From NCBI RefSeq assembly GCF_001280085.1, contig NZ_LGED01000238.1:1-42174 (forward strand): a DNA stretch of 42,174 bases, written 5' to 3'. The stretch is from Saccharothrix sp. NRRL B-16348 (lineage in GTDB: Bacteria; Actinomycetota; Actinomycetes; Mycobacteriales; Pseudonocardiaceae). Position 1 is the first letter of the stretch, and each line of letters opens with the position of its first letter. Made by a program: the position numbers and the translations under genes. Below the pieces are notes generated by a model. That model saw only the letters and a list, made by a program, of their open reading frames with translations. It searched no databases and was not told the origin of the DNA. Below are positions 23,623-30,837 of this stretch, in pieces.

Positions 23623-25922
23623 GCCGGCCGGACGGCGAGACGGAGATCAGGAACACCGTCGAAGGCGACCACAACCGCACCGTGCAGGTGGGCGTGGTCA
23701 ACGGTGGCGCGGTGTTCCACGGTGATTCGACGGTGTACCAGTTCACCAAGGACGATCCACCCAAGCGCAAGTACGAGGTGGCGTGCAACCACCTCGCCGG
23801 CGGCTCGCCGAGGATCGCCGAAGGACTGTTGACCGAGGTGATCCGGGCGGGGCTGGCGAGCACCGCGGTCGCCTACCACTACGCCTTGGCCACCCTCAGC
23901 GAGCGCTCGATCAACCAGCTCGGGTCGACGCAGTTCGAGCAGATCAAGACGGCGTCGAGCATCGCCGACCGGTTCCCCCACGACTCGTGGCGTGCCGCCA
24001 TCGACGTCATCCGCGATCTGATGATGTGCGCGACCGCGCAGGAGCACGAGCGCGAGCCCGACCGGCAGGCGCTCGACGACGTGCTGTCCCGGTTCAAGGT
24101 CTTGTCCGAGCAACGCCGCGAGGAGATCACGCGGCACCTCGACATGATCATCGGCGGTGCCATGCAGGACCGGTTGGACCGCGACAACTCCGAGGCGGTC
24201 GCCGAGGCCCGCGTCTCCGGCGACCGCTCCGAACGGGCGTGGAAGTTCTTCGAGGCGACACCCGCCGAACCCCGCCTCGTCACGCCGTACGAGGACGGCC
24301 GCGTGCCACCGCGGACCTGGGTCGTCGCCGTACTCGGCGGCATCGCGCTGATCGGCGGTCTCGTCGTGACGGTAGGTGCCGCGGGCGCGGACGTCGCGGA
24401 CGCGGTCGCGGCGTGGACCGCCTTGGTCGTCCTCGCGCACGGAGTGGCCGTGTGGCTGGGCGCGCGAGTCGTGGCGTCCCGCCGGCGCAGGCAGCGGCTG
24501 GAGGTGGAACACGGTGGACGCCGCGTCCCGGAAGCGGTGGAGAACCTGCACCGGCTGGGCAGCAAGCGGTTCCGCGCCGACGTCCTCGGGCTGATCGAAC
24601 GCGAGATCGTCCGGCAGCACCCGAAGAAGCACGTCGAGGGACGGCGGTGGAAGGACGACATCGAGCGCAGCGGACGAATGCTCTACCTGCGGCTCGTGCG
24701 CACCTACGGGTCGGTGATCCCCGACCCGGAGTACCGCGACGCCTACCGACGTGCCGTCAAACGCGAGATCAGCGCGTGGACGCTGCACTGGCTCGTCAGG
24801 ATGCACGTCCGCCTTTGGGCAGACCGGTGGTCCGACGGCCGGTTCTTCGCTTTCCGCAAGGTCACGTACGCCGACGTGGTGCAGGGCGTGGCCGGGCTGC
24901 TGTGCACACTGATAGCGGTCGGCGGCGTCGCGGGCGTCTACGTCGCGCTGGGCGAGTGGTCCGGGGTGAGTCCGCTCTGGGGCACGACGGTGGCCGGCGT
25001 CCTGTTGGGCAGCACCGGCGGGGCGGACCTGATCGGCCGCAGGCTGGCGCTCTCGCGCGAGCGCGCCGAGTGCCGGGCGTTACTGGAGGAGGAACAGGCG
25101 GAACGGAAGCGCTGCCTCGAACAGCTCGCCGACCGCCCGACGGACGCCGAGATGGCGCGGTGGTTCGACTTCGACAAGGCGCACCTCAAGGCCGTGGCCA
25201 TGAAACGGGCCGGCCTCTCAAACCGGGATGTCATCGCGCACGTCGTCCTCACCGAAGGGCTACCGCGGGCCAAGCGCGCCCGAGTGATCTACGGGCCGCC
25301 CCGCTACTCCAACTACCTCGTGCTGGTGTTCCTCCTGACGGAGAACGGCGTGCGCGAATTCCGGTTCGACCTGCAGTTCGAGATCGCCGCGGTGAGCAAC
25401 GAGCAGCGCGCGTCCTTCAGCTACGGCGCGCTGGTGCTGGTGGAGGTCAAGGAGGTGGGTGTGCAGTTCGCCGGCGAGAAGCGCACGATCGTCCTCGTCT
25501 GGGACAACGACGACACCACTCTGCTGGAATCACGCCAGGGCACGGTGCTGAGCCGGGCGCTGCACCTGTCGCTGCAGAACAGTCGCGACATCAGCCTGGT
25601 CGTGGAGAACTTCGAGGAGCTCAGCGACAAGGAGGAGAACCCGGAGCAGCTGGAGGAACTGGCTTTCGGCGCCTCTGGGATCACGTCGGCGCTGCGCATC
25701 CTGGAGGCCGTGGCGGTCGAGGGCCGCGAGTGGATCGAGGAGGAACGCCGCCGGCGCGACCGGGGCTTCGAGGAGTGGAAGCGCACGGAAAGCCTCGACC
25801 CATCCGTGCTGCCGGCCGCACCGCACGACGACGCGCTCGCGCTCGGGTTCGCCGAGGCGCCGGTGGCCGAGGACGGCCGGGTGGACGGCGAGCCGCCGTT
25901 CACGTCACCGGACGGCAGCTGA
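23619..25922 (+). CDS. Large membrane protein with N-terminal amyloid-signalling-like motif
   Basis: 767 residues from GTG 23619, overlapping the previous stop. Residues 12-33 (N-T-V-E-G-D-H-N, then R-T-V-Q-V-G-V-V-N-G-G-A-V-F) match the motif of the upstream protein in order and spacing. Residues about 50-215 are a helical soluble domain. Two membrane helices lie at about 233-253 and 262-284. A basic helical segment follows (290-410), then a second hydrophobic pair at about 423-445 and 453-473, a charged coiled-coil-like stretch (480-515), and a mixed soluble domain (about 530-680) with a Glu-rich helix after it. No NB-ARC or other NTPase motif is seen. I recognise no named family. Paired with the nucleosidase-like protein, a role in membrane-linked defence or cell death is inference. 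Confidence 0.75.
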   Translation: MSRPDGETEIRNTVEGDHNRTVQVGVVNGGAVFHGDSTVYQFTKDDPPKRKYEVACNHLAGGSPRIAEGLLTEVIRAGLASTAVAYHYALATLSERSINQLGSTQFEQIKTASSIADRFPHDSWRAAIDVIRDLMMCATAQEHEREPDRQALDDVLSRFKVLSEQRREEITRHLDMIIGGAMQDRLDRDNSEAVAEARVSGDRSERAWKFFEATPAEPRLVTPYEDGRVPPRTWVVAVLGGIALIGGLVVTVGAAGADVADAVAAWTALVVLAHGVAVWLGARVVASRRRRQRLEVEHGGRRVPEAVENLHRLGSKRFRADVLGLIEREIVRQHPKKHVEGRRWKDDIERSGRMLYLRLVRTYGSVIPDPEYRDAYRRAVKREISAWTLHWLVRMHVRLWADRWSDGRFFAFRKVTYADVVQGVAGLLCTLIAVGGVAGVYVALGEWSGVSPLWGTTVAGVLLGSTGGADLIGRRLALSRERAECRALLEEEQAERKRCLEQLADRPTDAEMARWFDFDKAHLKAVAMKRAGLSNRDVIAHVVLTEGLPRAKRARVIYGPPRYSNYLVLVFLLTENGVREFRFDLQFEIAAVSNEQRASFSYGALVLVEVKEVGVQFAGEKRTIVLVWDNDDTTLLESRQGTVLSRALHLSLQNSRDISLVVENFEELSDKEENPEQLEELAFGASGITSALRILEAVAVEGREWIEEERRRRDRGFEEWKRTESLDPSVLPAAPHDDALALGFAEAPVAEDGRVDGEPPFTSPDGS

Positions 25923-25941
25923 GGTCAAGCGGCCGTCCTGC

Positions 25942-25973
25942 GCTCGACCAGGGCCGCGTGGCCCTGGTCGAGC
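25942..25973. terminator. Bidirectional hairpin terminator
   Basis: A perfect 14-bp inverted repeat (25942-25955, 25960-25973) with a GCGT loop, between the convergent membrane-protein and GH92 genes. Confidence 0.85.
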
Positions 25974-26011
25974 TGCTCGGCAATCGGCGTTGCCCCTTGG
26001 TGCCGTGTCGG

Positions 26012-29000
26012 CTAAGCCAGGGTGATCGCGTACACCTCCACCCGCGGGTCGTCGGGCAGGGTCACGGAGTGCACGGCCTTGGCCGGGTCGAGCGGCAGGG
26101 AGAGGGCGAACAGGCGTACCGGCGGGCCGTCCACGCCCTGGCCGGCCTTGATGCGGTGCGGCATGTCCAGCGCCACCGTGCCGCCGGAGCCCGCCCAGTC
26201 GCCGACGGTCAGCGGCACGTCCGCGGTGCTGCCGTCGGCGTACCGGACGGTGACGGCAGTGGTCACCGGGCCGTTGTGCGACGACGCCACGAGCCGCAGC
26301 GCGCCGTACCCGCCTGAGGGCAGCAGCATCGCCTGCCCGCGTGCCTCCACGAAGTTCGCCGCCGTCCCGGTCGCGTCCGGCGCCTGGTAGGTCACGCCGC
26401 CCAGCACCACCGGACCGGCGGCGGGCAGCAGCGCGGCGTCGTAGCTCCAGCCCGAGCCGTCGAAGTTGCCCTGATCGGGCGCCGCGACCGTGGCCGTGCC
26501 GTCGTGGTTGAGCTCACCGGTCAGGTCGACCGCACACTGCTCGCCCGCCACCGCGCACGTCGCCGCCTGCCGGACGTCCACCACCGCCTCGCGCACGACG
26601 GTGTTCGGCCCGGCCACGGTGACCCGCACCGGGTAGCGGCCGACCGGCGTGCCCGCCGGCACCGTCACCACCACCCCCACCGTCCGCTGGGTCGGCAGCC
26701 GGTCCGACTTGACCAGCAGCTGCCCCGTCGTGGTCACCGACCAGCCGTCCGGCACGCTCGCCGTGACGCCGACGGGCACCGAGCCGGGCGCCTGGACGAG
26801 CACGTCCAAGGTCAGCTCCACGGTCTGCGGCGCGTCCCCCGTCGGCACGACCGCCGACGCCTGCCGCAGCGACGCGTCCACGTGCCGCCGCCCGTCGGCC
26901 TGAGCGCGGTCGACCGACGGCGGCTCGGCGCCGGGACCGGTGCCCCAGGACGACGGCGTGGTGCCGAGCCGGTGCGCCAACGTGCCGCCGCCGGCCACGG
27001 TGTCCCAGTCCAGCCACGTCTGGCGCACGTCCCGGCCGTTGAACGACACCTGCTGGACGTACCGGTTGGCGTCGCTCGCGCCCGGCGCCGTGATGGTCAA
27101 CGTCCGCTGTCCCGTCCGGACGGTCGCGCCCGGGAACTGAGGGCTGGACAGCGCCAGGAAGTCGCCGCCGCTCATCGTCGGGTACAGGCCGAGCGACGAG
27201 AACACGTACCAGGCCGACATCGTGCCCAGGTCGTCGTTGCCGGTCATGCCGTCCGGGCCGGTGGTGAACAACGTCATCGCCGCGCGCACCACGGTCGCCG
27301 TCTTCGCGGGCGTGCCGGTGGACAGGTAGAAGTACGGCGCGAGCAGGTCCGGTTCGTTGTTCGGGTTGTACGTGGGCTTGCCGTAGTAGTCGTAGGGCTG
27401 GGTGATCCAGTCCTCCCGCACGGTCCGGACCGGGTCGGCAAGCAGCTTGTCGTAGGCGAAGAACGCGTCCAGCCGCTGCTCGGTCGCCTGCCGGCCGCCC
27501 ATGAGCCGCACCAGGCCGTTGGGGTCCTGCGGCACCAGCCACTGGTACTGGAACGCGCCGCCCTCGTGGAACTGGTGACCGGCGTCGACCGGGTTGTACG
27601 GCGTCACCCACGTGCCCTCGGCCGTGCGCGGCCGGAAGTGGCCGGTCGAGGCGTCCCACAGGTTGCGGTACCACTGCCCGCGCTCGGCGAACACGCGGGC
27701 GTCGTCGTGCTTGCCCAGGCCGCGCGCCATGAGGGCGAGCGAGGCGTCCGCCGCCGCGTACTCCAACGTGGCCGACGCCGGGTGCACGCAGTCGTTGTCG
27801 CCGCCCTTGTGCGCGCAGTCGACGCCGAGCTCCAAACCGGACGGGATGTAGCCGCGGTCGAGGTAGAACTCCACACCGGACCGCCCGTTGTACGGCGAGT
27901 CGGCCGGCGGGACGCTGGTGGCGTTGCGCTTGAGCAGCTCGTACGCCTCCTCCTCGTGCCCGGCGAGCAGGCCCTTCGACCACGCCTCGACGAGGAACGG
28001 CGTCACCGGGTCACCGGTCATGATGTTGGTCTCGCTGTTGGCGAGCGCCCAGCGCGGCAACCACCCGCCGTCCCGGCCGCTCGCGACCACCGACAGCGCC
28101 ACGTCCCGGGCGACCTGCGGTTCGAGCAGTTCCAGCAGCTGGTTCTGCGGCCGGTAGGTGTCCCACAACGACAGGTTCTGGTACGGCGTGAAGCCTTGCG
28201 CGACATGGGCTTCACCGTCGAAGCCCAGGTACCGCCCGTCCACGTCGCCGGCCAGGTTCGGGTGCAGCAACGAGTGGTAGAGGGCGGTGTAGAACGCGGT
28301 CCGCCGCTCCGGCACGCCGCCGTCGATCCGGATCGAGTTCAGCCGTTCCACCCACGCCTGGTGCGCCTTGCCCTTCGTCGCCTCGAAGTCGAAGGAGTCA
28401 CCCGTCTCGGCGGCGAGGTTCTTGCGGGCGCCGTCCATCCCGGTGTACGACAGGCCGACCTTCAGCACCACGTCCTGGTCGGCCGTCGCGTCGAACGTCA
28501 CCCACGCGCCGTTGCCGCCCTGGCCCGCCGCGTCCGGCACGCCCGGCGCGCGGGTCGTGCCGCGCCACGTGCCGAAGCTCGCGAACGGGCGGTCGAACGT
28601 GGCCGTGAAGTACACGGTGTGCTCGTCGTGCCCGGCGCAGAACCGGCCCGCCTTGACCCGGCCCTCGACGGTCCGGTCGCCGACGACGTGCACCTCGGAG
28701 TCCAGCACCTGCTGGTTCGCCTTGCCCGTGTTGAACAGGACGTTCGCCTGCGCGCCCGCCGGGAACGTGTGGCGCTGCCAGCCGGTGCGCGGCGTGGCGG
28801 TCAGCTCGGCGTTCACCCCGTAGCGGGACAGCCCGACGCGGTAGTAACCCGGCCGCGCCTCCTCGTCCGCGTGCGAGTACTTCGACCGGTAACCGGCGGT
28901 GTCAACGTTGTCCACCGGGCCGGTGGTCGGCATGACGGGCAGCTCACCCGCGACACCGCAGCCCACGCCGGACAGGTGCGTCTGGCTGAAGCCGTGGATC

Positions 29001-29236
29001 TCCTGCTGCTGGTAGTCGTAGCCGCCCTGGCCGCCGGTGTCCGGGCTGACCTGCACCATGCCGAACGGCATGCTCGCGCCGGGGAACGTGTTGCCGAAGT
29101 TCTGCGTGCCCACGAACGGGTTCACCAGGGTGGTCGGGTCCACGTCGTCGGCTGCGGCAGGCGCCGCGACCGCGGGCAAACCCGTGAGGACCAGTGCGGC
29201 GGCGAGCAGGAGCGTGTTGCCTCGTCTGAGCGGCAT
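26012..29236 (-). CDS. Secreted GH92 alpha-mannosidase with C-terminal accessory domains
   Basis: 1074 residues. A signal peptide (1-29) is followed by the GH92 start V-N-P-F-V-G-T-Q-N-F-G-N-T-F-P-G-A-S-M-P-F-G-M. Diagnostic motifs are H-L-S-G-V-G-C, S-L-W-D-T-Y-R, H-E-G-G-A-F-Q-Y-Q-W (Glu near residue 558, expected in the calcium/substrate site) and G-N-D-D-L-G-T-M-S-A-W-Y-V-F-S-S-L-G-L-Y-P. GH92 enzymes are calcium-dependent inverting exo-alpha-mannosidases acting on N-glycans, yeast mannan or mannose phosphodiesters. After the catalytic region (to about 760) a NEW3-type beta domain (about 800-890) and a carbohydrate-binding-like C-terminal domain (about 930-1074) follow, as in other secreted actinomycete glycosidases. 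The exact linkage preference cannot be told. A LacI-type operator lies right upstream. Confidence 0.93.
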   Translation of the reverse strand: MPLRRGNTLLLAAALVLTGLPAVAAPAAADDVDPTTLVNPFVGTQNFGNTFPGASMPFGMVQVSPDTGGQGGYDYQQQEIHGFSQTHLSGVGCGVAGELPVMPTTGPVDNVDTAGYRSKYSHADEEARPGYYRVGLSRYGVNAELTATPRTGWQRHTFPAGAQANVLFNTGKANQQVLDSEVHVVGDRTVEGRVKAGRFCAGHDEHTVYFTATFDRPFASFGTWRGTTRAPGVPDAAGQGGNGAWVTFDATADQDVVLKVGLSYTGMDGARKNLAAETGDSFDFEATKGKAHQAWVERLNSIRIDGGVPERRTAFYTALYHSLLHPNLAGDVDGRYLGFDGEAHVAQGFTPYQNLSLWDTYRPQNQLLELLEPQVARDVALSVVASGRDGGWLPRWALANSETNIMTGDPVTPFLVEAWSKGLLAGHEEEAYELLKRNATSVPPADSPYNGRSGVEFYLDRGYIPSGLELGVDCAHKGGDNDCVHPASATLEYAAADASLALMARGLGKHDDARVFAERGQWYRNLWDASTGHFRPRTAEGTWVTPYNPVDAGHQFHEGGAFQYQWLVPQDPNGLVRLMGGRQATEQRLDAFFAYDKLLADPVRTVREDWITQPYDYYGKPTYNPNNEPDLLAPYFYLSTGTPAKTATVVRAAMTLFTTGPDGMTGNDDLGTMSAWYVFSSLGLYPTMSGGDFLALSSPQFPGATVRTGQRTLTITAPGASDANRYVQQVSFNGRDVRQTWLDWDTVAGGGTLAHRLGTTPSSWGTGPGAEPPSVDRAQADGRRHVDASLRQASAVVPTGDAPQTVELTLDVLVQAPGSVPVGVTASVPDGWSVTTTGQLLVKSDRLPTQRTVGVVVTVPAGTPVGRYPVRVTVAGPNTVVREAVVDVRQAATCAVAGEQCAVDLTGELNHDGTATVAAPDQGNFDGSGWSYDAALLPAAGPVVLGGVTYQAPDATGTAANFVEARGQAMLLPSGGYGALRLVASSHNGPVTTAVTVRYADGSTADVPLTVGDWAGSGGTVALDMPHRIKAGQGVDGPPVRLFALSLPLDPAKAVHSVTLPDDPRVEVYAITLA

Positions 29237-29258
29237 CGGCAGGGGGAACCTCTCTGGG

Positions 29259-29272
29259 TGACAACGTTGTCA
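29259..29272. promoter_or_regulatory. LacI-family operator of the GH92 gene
   Basis: TGACAACGTTGTCA, a perfect 14-bp palindrome of the kind bound by LacI/GalR repressors in actinobacteria, 23-36 bp before the mannosidase start. No lacI-type gene is in the window, so the repressor acts in trans. Confidence 0.75.
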
Positions 29273-29425
29273 GGCGATCCGCGTGCCCGATCACCGGCCT
29301 CGACTCTCGCGCACCACTGCCCCGGCCGTCCAGCCCTGATCGGGACCCTGACCGGTCAGACCTTCGCGCGCGACGTGCCGCTGTCCGCCGGGCCGGCACC
29401 TCGATCGGGTGAAACGAGAGCGCGA

Positions 29426-29465
29426 TAGGCAAGTGACGACTTGCAGGCAAGCGGTCGCTTGCCTA
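29426..29465. promoter_or_regulatory. Nested palindromic operator of the ArsR/VOC operon
   Basis: There are two adjacent inverted repeats, GCAAGT-GACG-ACTTGC (29429-29444) and AGGCAAGC-GGTC-GCTTGCCT (29445-29464). The ends TAGGCAAG and CTTGCCTA also pair with each other. It lies directly before the ArsR gene and fits autoregulation by that protein. Confidence 0.7.
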
Positions 29466-29476
29466 TGGTGGCAGTC

Positions 29477-29770
29477 GTGGCGGAAGAACTCTTCAAGGCT
29501 CTGGCCGACCGCACCCGGCGGCGCATCCTCGACGAGTTGGTCGAACGGGACGGCCAGACCTTGTTCGAGATCTGCGCGCGGCTGCTGACCAAGTACGAGC
29601 TCGGACTGACCCGGCAGGCGGTGAGCCAGCACCTGGCCGTGCTGGAAGCCGCGGGGCTGGTCCGGACGCGACGCGAGGGCCGCTACAAGTTCCACGAGCT
29701 GAACACCGAACCGCTCGAGCTCATCGTGACGCGATGGCTCAGGCCCGACGCACCGGAGCACAACCCATGA
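29477..29770 (+). CDS. ArsR-family transcriptional regulator
   Basis: 97 residues from GTG 29477 (an ATG at 29465 touches the operator and adds four residues; relatives begin close to A-E-E-L-F-K-A-L-A-D). It is a winged-helix ArsR-type repressor: L-A-D-R-T-R-R-R-I-L-D-E-L near the start, recognition region R-Q-A-V-S-Q-H-L-A-V-L-E-A-A-G-L-V, wing R-R-E-G-R-Y-K-F-H. No cysteine cluster for arsenite or cadmium is present (a single Cys, in E-I-C-A-R-L), so it belongs to the non-metal SdpR/YgaV-like subgroup often paired with a VOC or AHSA1 protein. Its stop overlaps the VOC start (ATGA). Palindromes upstream suggest self-repression. Confidence 0.9.
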   Translation: MAEELFKALADRTRRRILDELVERDGQTLFEICARLLTKYELGLTRQAVSQHLAVLEAAGLVRTRREGRYKFHELNTEPLELIVTRWLRPDAPEHNP

Positions 29771-30153
29771 GGATCCACCTGTCCAGCGTGTTCGTCGACG
29801 ACCAGGCCAAGGCACTGAGCTTCTACACCGACGTGCTGGGCTTCGTGAAGAAGGAGGACGTCCCGGTGGGCGCGGACCGGTGGCTGACCGTGGTCTCGCC
29901 CGAGGACCCAGAAGGCACCGAACTGCTGCTGGAGCCCGACGGCCACCCGGCGGCGAAGCCGTTCAAGGAGGCGCTGGTCGCGGACGGCATCCCGTTCACC
30001 GCCTTCGCCGTGCAGGACGTCCGCGCCGAGTTCGACCGGCTGCGCGGGCTCGGCGTGCGGTTCACCCAGGAGCCCCTGGAGATGGGCCCGGTCATCACCG
30101 CCGTGCTGGACGACACCTGCGGCAACCTGATCCAGATCGCCCAGTACAAGTAG
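29767..30153 (+). CDS. VOC-superfamily (glyoxalase/bleomycin-resistance fold) protein
   Basis: 128 residues from ATG 29767, coupled to the ArsR gene. It has the vicinal-oxygen-chelate pattern: V-F-V-D-D-Q-A-K-A-L-S-F-Y-T-D-V-L-G-F at the start, E-L-L-L-E-P-D-G in the middle, and D-T-C-G-N-L-I-Q-I-A-Q at the end, with a central P-x-T-A-F-A-V strand starting the second half. Such single-domain proteins are glyoxalase-like enzymes, dioxygenases or drug-binding resistance proteins; the fold alone does not say which. Control by the coupled ArsR repressor points to an inducible detoxification role, which is inference. Confidence 0.88.
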   Translation: MRIHLSSVFVDDQAKALSFYTDVLGFVKKEDVPVGADRWLTVVSPEDPEGTELLLEPDGHPAAKPFKEALVADGIPFTAFAVQDVRAEFDRLRGLGVRFTQEPLEMGPVITAVLDDTCGNLIQIAQYK

Positions 30154-30193
30154 CGGACCCCTGCGGGGCGAGCACTCCCGCCTCGAACCACAC

Positions 30194-30232
30194 GCGACAC
30201 CGGCGGGTCTCCCCTAGACCGGCCGGTGTCGC
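30194..30232. terminator. Long hairpin terminator after the VOC gene
   Basis: Arms GCGACACCGGC (30194-30204) and GCCGGTGTCGC (30222-30232) continue, past a single G/G mismatch, into GGTCT (30206-30210) and AGACC (30216-30220) around a CCCCT loop. It also lies just before the next regulator gene. Confidence 0.75.
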
Positions 30233-30249
30233 AACAGTACTTTCGAAAC

Positions 30250-30837
30250 ATGTCTTTCGAGCGGCGCAGGCTCACCGACGCGCACGACCTCCGGGCGCTG
30301 AGCCACCCGCTGAGGGTGCGGCTCATGGAGCTGCTACTTGCCCGGGACGGGCCGCTCACCGCGACCGAAGCGGCGACCGAGCTGGACACGACGCCCGCGA
30401 ACTGCTCGTTCCACCTGCGGTTGCTGGCACGGCACGGCTTCGTCGAAGAGGCGGAAGGCGGCGTCGGCAGGCAACGGCCGTGGCGGCTGGTCGAGCAGGA
30501 CACCCGGATCTCGACGCGCGACCTGGACGACGAGCGTCTGTCCGCGTTGCGAGCGCTGGACGAGCTGCGCTGGGTGCGCCGTCAGCACTCGCAAGCCGAG
30601 TGGTGGCGCACCAGGGACAGCTACCCGGAGCAGTGGCGCGGCGCCGCGTCCGAGGCGTTCAGCGTGCTGCACCTGACCGCCGACGAAGTGGTCGAGCTGC
30701 GCGACGCCGTCCAAGCCGTGATCAACCAGTACGTCGAGCGCGGCGCGCCGTTCCAGCGCCGCCCCGGCACGGCGCCCGTCGACGTCCTGCTGTCGTTGAC
30801 GCCGCTCCGGCCACCACTTCCAGGGGGAGAAACGTGA
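30250..30837 (+). CDS. ArsR-like winged-helix regulator coupled to an S9 peptidase
   Basis: About 195 residues from ATG 30250; GTG 30226 is also open but lies inside the hairpin arm. The N-terminal HTH (L-R-A-L-S-H-P-L-R-V-R-L-M-E-L-L, T-A-T-E-A-A-T-E-L, N-C-S-F-H-L-R-L-L-A-R-H-G-F-V) is of the HTH_20/ArsR type. The C-terminal ~110 residues are helical, with W-W-R-T-R-D-S-Y, as in actinobacterial regulators of unknown ligand. Two TTTCGA elements around the start (in TTTCGAAACATG and CTTTCGAG) may be part of an operator. Its stop overlaps the peptidase start, so the regulator and peptidase form one operon. Confidence 0.85.
   Translation: MSFERRRLTDAHDLRALSHPLRVRLMELLLARDGPLTATEAATELDTTPANCSFHLRLLARHGFVEEAEGGVGRQRPWRLVEQDTRISTRDLDDERLSALRALDELRWVRRQHSQAEWWRTRDSYPEQWRGAASEAFSVLHLTADEVVELRDAVQAVINQYVERGAPFQRRPGTAPVDVLLSLTPLRPPLPGGET

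Noticed and set aside
26504..29428. A 974-codon open frame on the plus strand across the GH92 gene
   Set aside because: The opposite strand has full GH92 motifs, a signal peptide and a proper operator; this frame is Arg/His/Val-rich with no domain.
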